Below are positions 46,050 through 56,400 of a DNA stretch of 64,000 bases, piece by piece (positions within the stretch are counted from its first letter, which is position 1; each line of letters starts with the position of its first letter). Made by a program: the position numbers and the translations under genes. Where the stretch lies: the NCBI RefSeq assembly GCF_900187125.1, contig NZ_LT906468.1, positions 2,542,001-2,606,000 on the forward strand, written 5' to 3'. The stretch comes from Sphingobacterium mizutaii. GTDB taxonomy: Bacteria; Bacteroidota; Bacteroidia; Sphingobacteriales; Sphingobacteriaceae. The notes beneath the pieces are model-generated. The model was not told the DNA's origin. It worked only from the letters and a program-made list of their open reading frames with translations, and did not search any database.

Positions 46050-47189
46050 TTATCGATTGCTTTTCCCCCAGCGATTAAAAATATACAAAATTATTTCTTC
46101 AATTTCTTCTATCTTTCTAGAGGACGCAATTGCTCTAACATAAAACTCCTTAATTATCTTCAAAGAATTATCATTCGATTTAGTTTTGTTTAATAAAAAA
46201 ACAGGATAACCACTTGGTTTAACTTCAACAATAAAAATTGTTTTCCCATCAATTATTTCAAATTCACCATTAATATATGGCCAAACTGTTTTCGAAAAAT
46301 AATATGAAATTGCCTTGTCAAAGTTTTTTCGAAAAAAATCTTTTTTATCCATTCCTTCAGGTACTACTGCAAAATCAAAATCTTCCAATCCTTGAATTTC
46401 TTTATCATCTCTAACTCCAACAAATAATTTACCACCGTCTGAGTTCAAAAACGAACAGATAGATTTGGCAACAAAATAAGTTGTTCCTAATGTTAACTTC
46501 CCTAAGTTGAAATTATAATACAAACTAGGTTTAAATTCAATATTTCTATTTTCCCCTATACTTATATCAAATTCTAAATTATTTTTTTTGTATATATTGA
46601 TATTAGCCAAACAATAGGCTTCTAATTCTTCATTTGACATCCACCAAAATTTATTTTTTGTAATGCTTATATCAAATGTAGTTTGCATAAACCAAAATGT
46701 ATTCGGATCGATTATATTTTCGTGTTCATATAAATCATAAGAATATGAGGTTATTCTTTCCAAACTTGAGGTTTCTAAATTATTTTCTATATAATATTCA
46801 TATTCATTCTTCAAATTTAAAGTAACATCATCCACTATTTCGCTATCAATCAACCCAAGAAAGTCAATCGTATATCCATAATCTTCATCATCATCTAAAT
46901 AATAGCACAATTGAATTTCAGTATATTGAGGTTTTGAAGGCAATCTACCATGGATAATTTTACCTTTTCTACTTTTTAATCTATAAGTGCTTGAAGGAAT
47001 TATTATTTTAAAATTACTTTCAAAATCAATAACATTATTAGATAGAATCACCTCCTTCAAACATAAAAAACTATTAACAGCATTTTGTCTTGCAAAAATT
47101 GGACATTTATCTTCAAATACTTGGGTATTAACAATTACTTCTTGACCATCAATTGTATAATATGATCCTTCAATTTTGTATTTTATCAT
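46050..47189 (-). CDS. Schlafen/AlbA_2-domain protein
   Basis: A protein of 379 residues. Residues ~225-370 match the AlbA_2 (Schlafen-type, divergent AAA_4) domain: AKSICSFLNSDGGKLFVGVR, then DDKEIQGLED, the later VEVKPSGYPVFL, and EFYVRAIASSRKIEEIEEII in place of the usual YVRVGSSTR. The first ~225 residues are beta-rich, acidic and unassigned (a long YIDDDEDYGYTIDFLGLIDS-like stretch). GC is visibly lower than in the housekeeping genes and it stands alone, which suggests acquisition. AlbA_2 proteins bind nucleic acid, and some act in phage defence; that role here is speculation. Confidence 0.8.
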   Translation of the reverse strand: MIKYKIEGSYYTIDGQEVIVNTQVFEDKCPIFARQNAVNSFLCLKEVILSNNVIDFESNFKIIIPSSTYRLKSRKGKIIHGRLPSKPQYTEIQLCYYLDDDEDYGYTIDFLGLIDSEIVDDVTLNLKNEYEYYIENNLETSSLERITSYSYDLYEHENIIDPNTFWFMQTTFDISITKNKFWWMSNEELEAYCLANINIYKKNNLEFDISIGENRNIEFKPSLYYNFNLGKLTLGTTYFVAKSICSFLNSDGGKLFVGVRDDKEIQGLEDFDFAVVPEGMDKKDFFRKNFDKAISYYFSKTVWPYINGEFEIIDGKTIFIVEVKPSGYPVFLLNKTKSNDNSLKIIKEFYVRAIASSRKIEEIEEIILYIFNRWGKSNR

Positions 47190-47515
47190 AAAAAAATAAA
47201 CTGTAACGTTTTAATTGATTTAAATTCAAAATATAAAAAGGTTAGCCCCAAAAGCTAGGACTATTTGTCTCTTTGAATCTATCTAAATTTTTTTTTGTAA
47301 CATAATGAAAATTATTGAATTACACTAGTATCTTTATTAAAAAAATAATTTAATATATCTAATTAATAAGATGCAATATTTTTAGAATATTTATATTTAG
47401 AGGAGAAACCATTGATGAAAACTTTCATAATACTATTCTGATGATTTTGAAAATTAGGAATATTTGAACAATATTATCATCTCCCTAAATTATTAATAAC
47501 AGCAATAATATTTAT
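47190..47515. other. AT-rich gap of ~325 bp
   Basis: Upstream of the Schlafen-like gene; no ORF, RNA gene or consensus promoter was recognised. Confidence 0.4.
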
Positions 47516-47722
47516 ATGGAAATAAAGGTAATAACAGGCAGCGTTGATGTCCATAGCAATGAAAAATATACTGGAGGAATAAAAATAGAGGCAAAGATAA
47601 AAGCCTACATTGCGGAAAATAATATCAAGGACATAAAAAATGTGCTTCCTGTTCAGGTTCAATGGGTAAAAGACAGCAATGCATATTATACTCTTTTTTA
47701 TTCAGTTACATTAATCCTTTAA
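47516..47722 (+). CDS. Small protein of unknown function
   Basis: 68 residues beginning MEIKVITGSVDVHSNEKYTG; predicted alternating beta and alpha (AYIAENNIKDIKNVLPVQVQ). Its composition is protein-like and AT-rich, in an acquired-looking stretch. No family is recognised. No Shine-Dalgarno sequence. Confidence 0.45.
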   Translation: MEIKVITGSVDVHSNEKYTGGIKIEAKIKAYIAENNIKDIKNVLPVQVQWVKDSNAYYTLFYSVTLIL

Positions 47723-47771
47723 TAAAAATTTGAGGACAATGTATTGAAATAACTTCATGTATTGAAGCCTT

Positions 47772-47817
47772 AAAATAGAGAAAGCCGTTCATTATCCTGA
47801 ACGGCTTTCTCTATTAT
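47772..47817. terminator. Terminator of the TPR-protein gene
   Basis: A perfect 18-bp stem, AATAGAGAAAGCCGTTCA (47774-47791) with its complement (47798-47815), 6-nt loop. A/T runs on both sides permit use in both directions; it lies between two convergent genes. Confidence 0.88.
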
Positions 47818-47865
47818 TGACCATTAGCTAGGAACACCAAAGGTCCTTAACTAAGTCTCTAACTG

Positions 47866-50391
47866 TTATTTCTTTTTCAATTTCTGCAAACGATCTTTTG
47901 CTTCAGGGATGATATCATCATCACCTTCATAATTTTCGATTACACTCTCCAAAGTACTTCTTGCCTGAACCGCATCACCTTTGCGGGCGTAGGTATCGGC
48001 AAGCAGAATAAAGCTTTTTGCTACCCAATAATCGTTGTTATCCATGTTATTGATTACATCAAAGGCTGACTCCTGCGCTTTGGTATATTGTTTTTTAGCA
48101 TATTGCAATTCGGCTACGCGGTACCTAGCTTCTGCACTGGCGGTCGCTTTACTTTTCAGCGCTGCCAGATTTAGCTCTTTCAATGCTGATTCAGCATTTC
48201 CTTCCTTTTCATAGGCTTTGGCGCTGTAAAGATGGGCGGTAGCAATTTCTGCTTCGGTTGCTTTATTGTAATTCTTGATCAATTCAACATATTTCTGCAT
48301 CTGCTCATAGTCACCGATTTCGTAATAACAGATCATCAGGTTCGTAATGGCATAGCCATAGTTATCCTTGTAATCTGAATTAAGCTCTAACTTTTTGAGG
48401 TGCACAATAGCTTCGTTGTATTCCTTCAATTTCAGGTACAGCGCAGCCACTGTCATCAAGGTTTTCTCGGTATACTGACTGGTCCAATCGTTCAAGATAA
48501 TGTTCAAATCGTGCAAAGCTTCCTCTGGACGATTAGTATGGTATAAACTCACCCCTCTGATAAATCGGGCATGTTTCTCATGCCTTGGTTTTGGGAATTT
48601 ATCAAAATAGGCATTGATGGCCTCTACTGCTGGCCCATACTGCCCTCTTGAAAACAAGGTATTACCAGCTTGAAAAGCTAGGTTATCCTGTTCTGCTGGA
48701 CTTAGGTCAGTGATATTGGTGCTGGTAGCATATTGAATATAGCTGGTTGCATCACCTTGATCCAAATAGATATTCTCGATAGAGAGCAATGCCTGCGAAG
48801 CTTCACTGGTTTTGGAGTAATCCTTTACAATCTTTTGGAAAGTGGCCATTGCAGCTTCAGAATCATCTTTGTTGTATTGTACAAGTCCAATGGTCATCAA
48901 CGCTCTCGGCACGTAGCTACTACGAGGATATTGTTCGATCATCTTTTGCAGACCTTCGATGGCAACATCATAATCGCCTTTCACAAAATAGATATATGGG
49001 ATCTCAAAGGCTACATCATCTGCATAGTTTGATTTTGGGAATTTTTCAACGACAGACTGAAGGGTCTTTAGTTTGGATTCATTATCTCCCTGCAATCCTT
49101 GGATAATACCATGCTGGAATAAGGCATAATCCTGATTTGGTGCCTTTTCCGCAATCAATTGGTCATAGTATTCATTGGCCTTTCCATAGTTACGCATGGA
49201 CAGGTAGGAATCTCCTAAACGAGCCATCACATCATACCTGGTATCTTTGTCCAATGAACTTCCTTCATACGCCAGAAAGCGTTCAAAGTATTGGGCTGCT
49301 ACACTATACCTGTTGATCCTGAATGCAGCGTATGCCAAGGCATAGTTCGCATAATTGTATACAGTAGTTTGTTTGGCAACGGGTAGTTGTAGGAACTTGG
49401 AGAAGTTATCAACGGCCTCACCATATTTACGTACTTCATACATAGCCTCTGCCTTCCAATAAGTTGCCAAAGCTGCCATTTCGGGATCAAAGGGAAATTT
49501 CTCGGAACGCATGAACATGGAAATACTGTTTTCAAAAGCTCTCTCATTATAGAATTCCAATCCGCGGTAGTAAGTTATCTTTTGATAGACCCTATCGGCA
49601 ACCTCTTCCCTATTGTTGAAGGATTCCAACAAGTATACAGCAACCTGAAAGTTACTGGATCCAGATAAGACCTTCGCCATACGCATTTCAGTGGTTTCTG
49701 AGCCTTTATCTTCTTTGTCAAGGTTGTTGTAAACCATGCCAATATATTGCTGCAAGGGCACTAAAGATGCTTGTACAGAGTCTAAATCATAGAGGATCTT
49801 CGCGTAGTTGTACATGGCGTCCGCTTTCAGGTCTGGATCATAATTAAGCCTGGATGCTTTATAGAAGGCATCGCGAGCGGCCTGTTTATTTCCGGTATCT
49901 TGGGCCATATAGCCTAAAGCGATAACGGAACTTTGATAAAAGGCATCACCTGGTTCTACTTTCTGCAGAATGGAAGTTGCTCTTTCGTATTCCTTGCCCC
50001 TATAGGCAATGATACCGATCCTGTTATTATCAATATTGCTACCTTTTGAGTTAGGATACTTTTGAGGAAGAGGAAAGTGATAAGGTTCTTTGAAGCCATT
50101 CTTGCCAAAATACATACCTGCGGCAATCTGGCGCAGCTCCACCTCTAGAGCTTTCCGGTCGATATTCATCTCCGGACTCCGACGGATCTTTACAGCATCG
50201 GCCAACATAGGACGGTAATCCCTAACCACCTCAATGGAATCCATGTCTTGAGGTTTGGTTCTCTCTAATGGTTTAGTAGGTACCTGTTCTTTTTTCTCTT
50301 CTTGCGCATACCCAGCGACCAGCATAACGGAAAAGGTTCCGGTAAGTATATATTTTAAGTAATTATTGCGAATCTTCTGTTTAAGTATCAT
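47866..50391 (-). CDS. Exported tetratricopeptide-repeat protein
   Basis: About 841 residues from the ATG at 50391 (ILKQKIRNNYLKYILTGTFS); ATGs at 50409 and 50424 add 6 or 11 residues. The signal peptide ends near VAGYAQ. After a charged linker with RDYRPMLADAVKIRRSP, nearly the whole protein consists of TPR-like 34-residue helical pairs (for example AKILYDLDSVQASLVPLQQY and GKANEYYDQLIAEKAPNQDY). Long exported TPR proteins of this kind scaffold envelope complexes in Bacteroidota; no partner gene is adjacent. Confidence 0.9.
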   Translation of the reverse strand: MILKQKIRNNYLKYILTGTFSVMLVAGYAQEEKKEQVPTKPLERTKPQDMDSIEVVRDYRPMLADAVKIRRSPEMNIDRKALEVELRQIAAGMYFGKNGFKEPYHFPLPQKYPNSKGSNIDNNRIGIIAYRGKEYERATSILQKVEPGDAFYQSSVIALGYMAQDTGNKQAARDAFYKASRLNYDPDLKADAMYNYAKILYDLDSVQASLVPLQQYIGMVYNNLDKEDKGSETTEMRMAKVLSGSSNFQVAVYLLESFNNREEVADRVYQKITYYRGLEFYNERAFENSISMFMRSEKFPFDPEMAALATYWKAEAMYEVRKYGEAVDNFSKFLQLPVAKQTTVYNYANYALAYAAFRINRYSVAAQYFERFLAYEGSSLDKDTRYDVMARLGDSYLSMRNYGKANEYYDQLIAEKAPNQDYALFQHGIIQGLQGDNESKLKTLQSVVEKFPKSNYADDVAFEIPYIYFVKGDYDVAIEGLQKMIEQYPRSSYVPRALMTIGLVQYNKDDSEAAMATFQKIVKDYSKTSEASQALLSIENIYLDQGDATSYIQYATSTNITDLSPAEQDNLAFQAGNTLFSRGQYGPAVEAINAYFDKFPKPRHEKHARFIRGVSLYHTNRPEEALHDLNIILNDWTSQYTEKTLMTVAALYLKLKEYNEAIVHLKKLELNSDYKDNYGYAITNLMICYYEIGDYEQMQKYVELIKNYNKATEAEIATAHLYSAKAYEKEGNAESALKELNLAALKSKATASAEARYRVAELQYAKKQYTKAQESAFDVINNMDNNDYWVAKSFILLADTYARKGDAVQARSTLESVIENYEGDDDIIPEAKDRLQKLKKK

Positions 50392-50424
50392 TGTTCGTCC
50401 GTATTTCATAGCATTCTCAAACAT

Positions 50425-50688
50425 TCTTTCCTAATGGAAATAATAATGATTTATCTTCTCCCCTTCAAGTGTGATACCCAAAACTAAAAAATTCAATTCA
50501 CATTCAGGGGGATTGTCAGGAAATAGGCAAACTCAATGCCAATATATTTAGAACGATTAATTATTAATAGAGTATTATTTTGATATCCTTTCAAGAGTAG
50601 CTTTCATGTTTAACCTTGCTGAACCTTACTCATAACCAAGCCTTTATTTCTAAACCATTATCATCATCCCCATTTCTCCAACAACACT
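50425..50688. other. 264-bp gap
   Basis: Between the TPR gene and the thioredoxin-like gene. No ORF or hairpin terminator was recognised; it must hold the TPR-gene promoter. Confidence 0.4.
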
Positions 50689-51822
50689 TTATTCAATCAA
50701 TTTATATTTCCTGAGTACCCTTTCTATGTTATTAAATTCTATTTGCTGCTCCACTATTTTTAAATCCCTTGTTCTTAACAAGACATATCTCGGAATTTCC
50801 ATAATATTTAAAGCTTTTTTGAAGATTTCCGAATTGTCCGAATCCAAATAGTAGTTCGGATATTTTACAACTCCTTTTTTCAAATAATTAAGCCAATGGT
50901 CTTTACTGGATGAAATGGCAAGCCCCACAATGGTAAAATCTTTAGTGTCTTTGTTTGCAGAATAGAGTGAATCAATTGTAGGATGCTGAGCCAAACAAGG
51001 TCCACACCAAGTCGCCCATACATCAATTAACAGATAATCATGTTTTGATTTCAATGATTCAAAGGAAATAGTTTCTTGAAAAGGCAAAGTGGAGAATACC
51101 GGAAAGTTACTTGGGTCATTTTGGAATTCTACTCTTTGGACATATTCTTCATATCTGTTTTTTAGCAATCTTAATTCTTCATCGCTAAAGGAACTTTTAC
51201 TAAAGGAAGAAACAGTTTTTTCAATCTCTGCTCTCAGATCAAAAGAGGATGGCCTCAAAAGAGTAAGCAGTTTTGTATAGGCGGAATGGGAATCAACACT
51301 CTCTTCAATAAGCGTCAAAAATTTTATGTTCTTCACTTGATTGATGGAGTCAATAATATCCCTGTCTAGTCCAATAGAATAGTTTTTTATTTCACTAGCA
51401 GCTTCCTGCTCCACTTTATGGAACAATTGGAGCAGCTGATTTTCAGGACCTCCTTCGACTGAAATAACTTGGCCTAAATCCCAATTCACTACAATATTAC
51501 TGCTGTCAATAAGGAAGTATGGCGATTGAATAATTTTATCGTCCTGCCCTACTCCATTGACATTAACCATTAACCTTGCGGATTGAGGTCGTTCAAAATC
51601 AAACCTTCCTTTCAACTCTCCTTCGAAGCTCGTTTTTGATTTATTTATTAAAACTATGGTATCGGTTCTATTAAAGATCAACTTTACATTTTCTTTGAAA
51701 TCATTTAATTCTTGGATATTCACCTTAAGTTGAACGGTTTTCTCTTTTATTTCTTGAGAATAGCAGTGATTAATAAAAATCAAAAAGCAAATGCTGCTAA
51801 GAACTAATTTTTGAAACTTCAT
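50689..51822 (-). CDS. TlpA-like thioredoxin-family protein
   Basis: A protein of 377 residues with a signal peptide (to about CYSQ, residue 23). The first ~240 residues are a DUF4369-like beta domain plus helical linker. Residues ~250-375 form a thioredoxin fold with the redox motif WATWCGPCLAQHP at ~269-281 and a cis-Pro segment (IPRYVLL). It is predicted to act as a periplasmic disulfide reductase of the ResA/TlpA type. Its ATG directly follows the stop of the preceding DUF4369 gene, so the two are translationally coupled. Confidence 0.9.
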   Translation of the reverse strand: MKFQKLVLSSICFLIFINHCYSQEIKEKTVQLKVNIQELNDFKENVKLIFNRTDTIVLINKSKTSFEGELKGRFDFERPQSARLMVNVNGVGQDDKIIQSPYFLIDSSNIVVNWDLGQVISVEGGPENQLLQLFHKVEQEAASEIKNYSIGLDRDIIDSINQVKNIKFLTLIEESVDSHSAYTKLLTLLRPSSFDLRAEIEKTVSSFSKSSFSDEELRLLKNRYEEYVQRVEFQNDPSNFPVFSTLPFQETISFESLKSKHDYLLIDVWATWCGPCLAQHPTIDSLYSANKDTKDFTIVGLAISSSKDHWLNYLKKGVVKYPNYYLDSDNSEIFKKALNIMEIPRYVLLRTRDLKIVEQQIEFNNIERVLRKYKLIE

Positions 51823-52548
51823 TTAATTTGGTTTAGTCAAGAGCAATCTTTTATAGAGATTTACGCCATAAAAACTATTTTTAATATCAGCAGATAACTT
51901 ATTATAATAATCAATGTACCTGGAATAGGATAAATCTGGAGCCCCCGGCAGCAAATAAGTCATTTCATAAGTATCTGGATGTTCCTTTGACGCATCGTAA
52001 TACAATGCAGCCAAATTATCCTCAATTTGTTGCAGTTCATCTTCATAAGAATTCCGCTCAGCGTCTGTAATTTCCCCCTTTAGCAAATCTTGGACCTCTA
52101 GCCTTTGAGCATTTAAATTGCCTTTTCTCATACCTATATTTTTCCAAAGATTAAAGAATGGAGACTGTGTTTCAATCCTGATATCATCATATGCGTATCT
52201 CCCATTTCCTTGTTCACTAACAGCTACAACGACTTGATATTCGCTTTCATCAATTAAGAGAAGAAAACCACCGCCTTTAAAATTCACCATGGCGACAGAG
52301 GGAATATCTACCTGTCCGGTAAATTGAAACTGTTCATTGGAGACAATCGCAGAATCAATCCTTTCTAGATTAATAAAATCTAAGGTAATTAAATCCCCAT
52401 TTTCAATAGTATATCCTGCCTGACGAAAAACTGAATTATCAATTTTTCCGTTTATCTGAAATTTCATCTGCGAAAAACTAGGCTTAATGGAAAAAAGAAC
52501 AAAAAGTAAAGTGAAATAATAGAAACGTGATTTAAAAAGTTGATTCAT
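51823..52548 (-). CDS. DUF4369 domain-containing exported protein
   Basis: A protein of 241 residues with a signal peptide ending near SFSQ (~26). The N-terminal half is a beta-sandwich with DUF4369 character (FQINGKIDNSVFRQAGYTIE ... FINLERIDSAIVSNEQFQFT), the domain often fused to TlpA-like thioredoxins; here it is separate but directly adjacent to one. The C-terminal half is helical (DLLKGEITDAERNSYEDELQ). Function unknown. Confidence 0.82.
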   Translation of the reverse strand: MNQLFKSRFYYFTLLFVLFSIKPSFSQMKFQINGKIDNSVFRQAGYTIENGDLITLDFINLERIDSAIVSNEQFQFTGQVDIPSVAMVNFKGGGFLLLIDESEYQVVVAVSEQGNGRYAYDDIRIETQSPFFNLWKNIGMRKGNLNAQRLEVQDLLKGEITDAERNSYEDELQQIEDNLAALYYDASKEHPDTYEMTYLLPGAPDLSYSRYIDYYNKLSADIKNSFYGVNLYKRLLLTKPN

Positions 52549-52700
52549 ATATTAGATATAAAAGGAATAGATGCATTTTGGATTATTGTATTCAAGATAA
52601 GAAATAAAATTTATTCCATATATAATTGGGGATTTGATTTTGGAACAAGCGGAATATTAATGCTTTTAGGTATTAAATTAACATCATTAAGCCTATAAAA

Positions 52701-52733
52701 AAATAGCCCCAACCTTCAGGTCGGGGCTATTTT
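52701..52733. terminator. Terminator of the 157-residue lipoprotein gene
   Basis: On the minus strand AATAGCCCCGACC pairs with GGTTGGGGCTATT (one G-T pair) and is followed by a T run, ~18 bp after the stop. Confidence 0.85.
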
Positions 52734-52751
52734 ATAAAATTGAATAATAAC

Positions 52752-53225
52752 CTACTTATTGTATTTTGCTTCGAAGGCATCTGAAGCCTTGTTCACATTG
52801 TTCGCAGCATCCTCAAAAGCTTTATTGATATCATCTAACAATTTGGTTTCCGTAGCTGGATCTTCAACATTGTTCTTACGGATTTCGATCAATTTAGGAT
52901 AAGCATCAGTTACGATTTTCTGGTAACCTTTTAAGCCATCCACAACAGCTGTTTGGAATTCAGCATCTCCGTTGAAATCACCAAGGTCTTCTACTTTCTT
53001 GATATCAGCATTTAAAGCTTTTTCCCATTCTGCACGTACGGTTTCTGCTTTGGCATAATCCGCAGAGGTCATTGCTGAGTTCATATTGGCAATATGTGAC
53101 TCATTCTCATTGATCACTGTAATGATTGAATTGTTGTACTCCGCTGCATTCTTGGAGCTAGATCCACAACTTCCTAGGGTCAATGCGCCTAATACGGCTA
53201 GGCATGCAAAAGATTTTCTTATCAT
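52752..53225 (-). CDS. Helical lipoprotein of unknown function
   Basis: A protein of 157 residues. The lipoprotein signal peptide has the lipobox LGSC at ~17-20 followed by GSSSKNAAEY. The mature part is a helical bundle (EYNNSIITVINENESHIANM, YAKAETVRAEWEKALNADIK, KAFEDAANNVNKASDAFEAK), the shape of LIC11966-like surface lipoproteins. Standalone, with its own terminator. Function unknown. Confidence 0.82.
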   Translation of the reverse strand: MIRKSFACLAVLGALTLGSCGSSSKNAAEYNNSIITVINENESHIANMNSAMTSADYAKAETVRAEWEKALNADIKKVEDLGDFNGDAEFQTAVVDGLKGYQKIVTDAYPKLIEIRKNNVEDPATETKLLDDINKAFEDAANNVNKASDAFEAKYNK

Positions 53226-53440
53226 AATATGCTTTTTTATTTTTTACTTGTTTTCAATTCCAATATTGAAACTTAGCTTCAAATTGTTATTACAAATTTA
53301 TTCCGAAATCAAGTGCAGACCTATAGCTGAAATCAGGGATTTTTTAATACAACTATAATTATTCAACTCATAAATCAGCATATATCAAATATTCTTAATT
53401 CCATAGCTCCATAAGCAATCTTATTAAAGTTCAGCTTATG

Positions 53441-56400
53441 CTAATAAGCTATCGAATCCAATTGAAAATTCATATCCTTCCAATTGCTCATGGCAAATAC
53501 CAAGTCTGCATTAGCTTGGACCTGTATGCTCTTCATTAGTTTTGATTTTATGGCTTTTGTTGCATCCATAACAGTGGCTTCTAATGATACCTCGGACATA
53601 ATCTTTGGATTAGCAAACCGACAGAAACTTAAATCAGGTGCTAATGTCATATCCACATCCTCGGTTTCATGCAATTGCAGACCTTTTATGCTAATACTTC
53701 GGATTTCATTTTCAATGACCCTAGAAAATGTCAGGCCTAATGGTTTATTCCTTTGGCTCTTTAATCTGATCTGGGTAGCATCAGCATTAACCATCAAGAT
53801 ATCCCGTTCATCCTTCTTGGTTTCTATGTTTTCTAGTTTTATCATCGCCCCATCCGGCATAATGCTGTTGTAAGTATAGATGCCATTTGCAGTGCCTTTG
53901 ATATTGCGGGTCAAACTTTGTCCAAACGGCAATAGATAAGCTCCAGGGATCAGGTAACAAGGATGACTGTTTGGAATATCACTATACAGCTTTCCGTCAA
54001 AATTACCGGTCTTTCTACCTTCAGCATCTGTAATTTCTATATCAGCAGGGCTCAACAAAAAGTCCAAAACAAATGTACTTAAGCCTAAAGGACCAGAAAA
54101 CGGCATATCATGATCCGCTAGGTTATAGGCACCATTGCTCATCATAGCTATGGTAATACCGTTACTTAGCGTAAAACCTGGTTTCTTGTCATATTTATAA
54201 CGTAATTCTCCGTTTTCAAGATAAAAACTCAAGAAACAATCATCTTCATCATGGTGGTTACAATCCCATACTTTGAGTTGCACCCCATCCAAACTATTTA
54301 CCGTTGTCTTCCCATCTGCGGAAAGCTGGGCACCTGGATGGTTGTCAGGATAAATAAATTTATAAGGAAAAATACAATGCGAATCACTCAGCTTGTCATA
54401 ATAGCCACTATCCCAAACCTCACCCGAAGGAATAAAAAACAGCAATGGCGAATTGTTCCGGTCGCATCCTTTCAAGAAAGTGGTCTCAATCTGCCTTATG
54501 GTTGTTTCAATATTCTTGCCAGCCTTTTTTCCACAATCATGAAAATAGAGCAGGGATTCTTTGCTCAATAGTTTCCCATGGATACCCGTAAGTTCGGTGA
54601 TGATGTCTGCTTCCTGGATGGTCGAGATATTCTTGTTCTCATTAAACATGTTATCAGCCACCTTTGCGGACATTGATGTGCAAAAACCGGTCGCTAATCC
54701 ACCATCTCCCTTTCCTTTCAAGAAGTAATGATAAAAGGCATAAAATGCAGCTGTCAGGATGGGATGTCCAAAAATTGGATCTATCGTCTCATGCCAGACC
54801 TCTGAACTGCCAAAGGTAGCCTTAAAGGTATCCCAACTTGGCTTACCGATGTCAGGATTATGAAAACCTAAATTGTTGTGACCATATTTAAAGCGGATTT
54901 CCAATACACCTTTCACCTTTGCCACACGGGAATTACTGAGCATTCCATCCGGGTTCTGCACCTGCAGGGATTTTTCTACTCCCACTTGCATCCCCGCATC
55001 TACGCCAACCATGGTAAAACTCAGCTTTGTTCCGCCGTTCGAAACCGTCGTTGGTAGACTCTGACCATTGATCAATATCGCTGCTCCATCCAAAAATGCC
55101 TTTCCAGTTACCTCCACCACAGAACCTGGGATCAATCCATTAGCAAACTCATCCAATTGGGGTTTAATCCGAATAATAATGCGATTACTCTCCACATTAT
55201 CCGATGCCCGCTTAAAATATATCAGCTTGGATCCACCTTTCGCATCAGCAGGCATGGTGACCTCCATTGTGCCATCAGGCAACAGTTTCTTCTCCAAGCT
55301 TACATTGCCATCATAAATAAAGGTATCAGCGTTAGTAAAGATATTTCCTTTGAGGATGATCTTATCCCCCGGAAACACCTCATAAGTACTTGCTGAGGTA
55401 ATAAAGGGCAATGTCATCTGTTCATCCCAATCGGCCTGCGTAAATTGGAAAAACTCATTTTCCCCATCTTGGCCATTATATTGCCCCAATGGACCATCAT
55501 AACCACGCTGCCCTTTCGCTCCTGTATCTCCATTTCTGGCTCCTTGGCAATCCTCTCCGTTTCCCGCAATACCACCTATGCCACCATCACCGCCATCGGC
55601 TCCGGGGCCGCCAAAACCAGCCTGTCCACCTTGATTTTTCCATTTGAATCGTTGGTTGGTAACCGATTGTTCCAAAGTTCCAGTAAGTACGCCGATCGAA
55701 ATATTTCCAGCATTGCCTCCTACTCCACCCATTCCACCATTTCCACCGTTGCCGCCATCTCCGCCACGACCTCCATTGCCACCTTCAATATGACAAGAAC
55801 CCCAAAACCAGACTAATCCATATCGTCCACCCTCTCCATTGCCACCATTGCCACCTCGTTGTCCTTGGCCACCCTGAATTCCGTTTTCTCCATTTAAATC
55901 AATATTGGGAAGATTCTTCAAATCCTTTACCCATAATTTTAAATTGGGTGCATTTCTGCCTGCGGCTCCATTTTGGCCAGCTATGCCATCATTTCCTCGA
56001 CCGCCTTGTCGACCTGTATGGTTATTATGGTCCCGACTCCGTTTCGAACGGTCATAATTAGGCAAACCATTCAAATAAGGATCATCCGTGCGAGCTGGCG
56101 TAAATCCACCTGGTCTTTTCCAAATAATCCATGCATCAGGACCACAAATCAACTCTTCCGCATATATCGTTAAAGTCTCTACGTCAGCAGATACCTCCAA
56201 ATGCACATTCGTTAAATCAATCTTTTTGGCAATGATGACAGTCTCCCTTTGTCCAATTACCGCAGGTCCTCCCATGACATGAAATCCTTCAGTTAAGGTC
56301 GGCCAAAGTGCTGGGTTTATCGCTTCAAATGATTTCTTGAAATCGGTCTTGTTGGCTAATTCCACTTTCCCATCGGTTTCCTTGAATAGATCCTTCAAAT

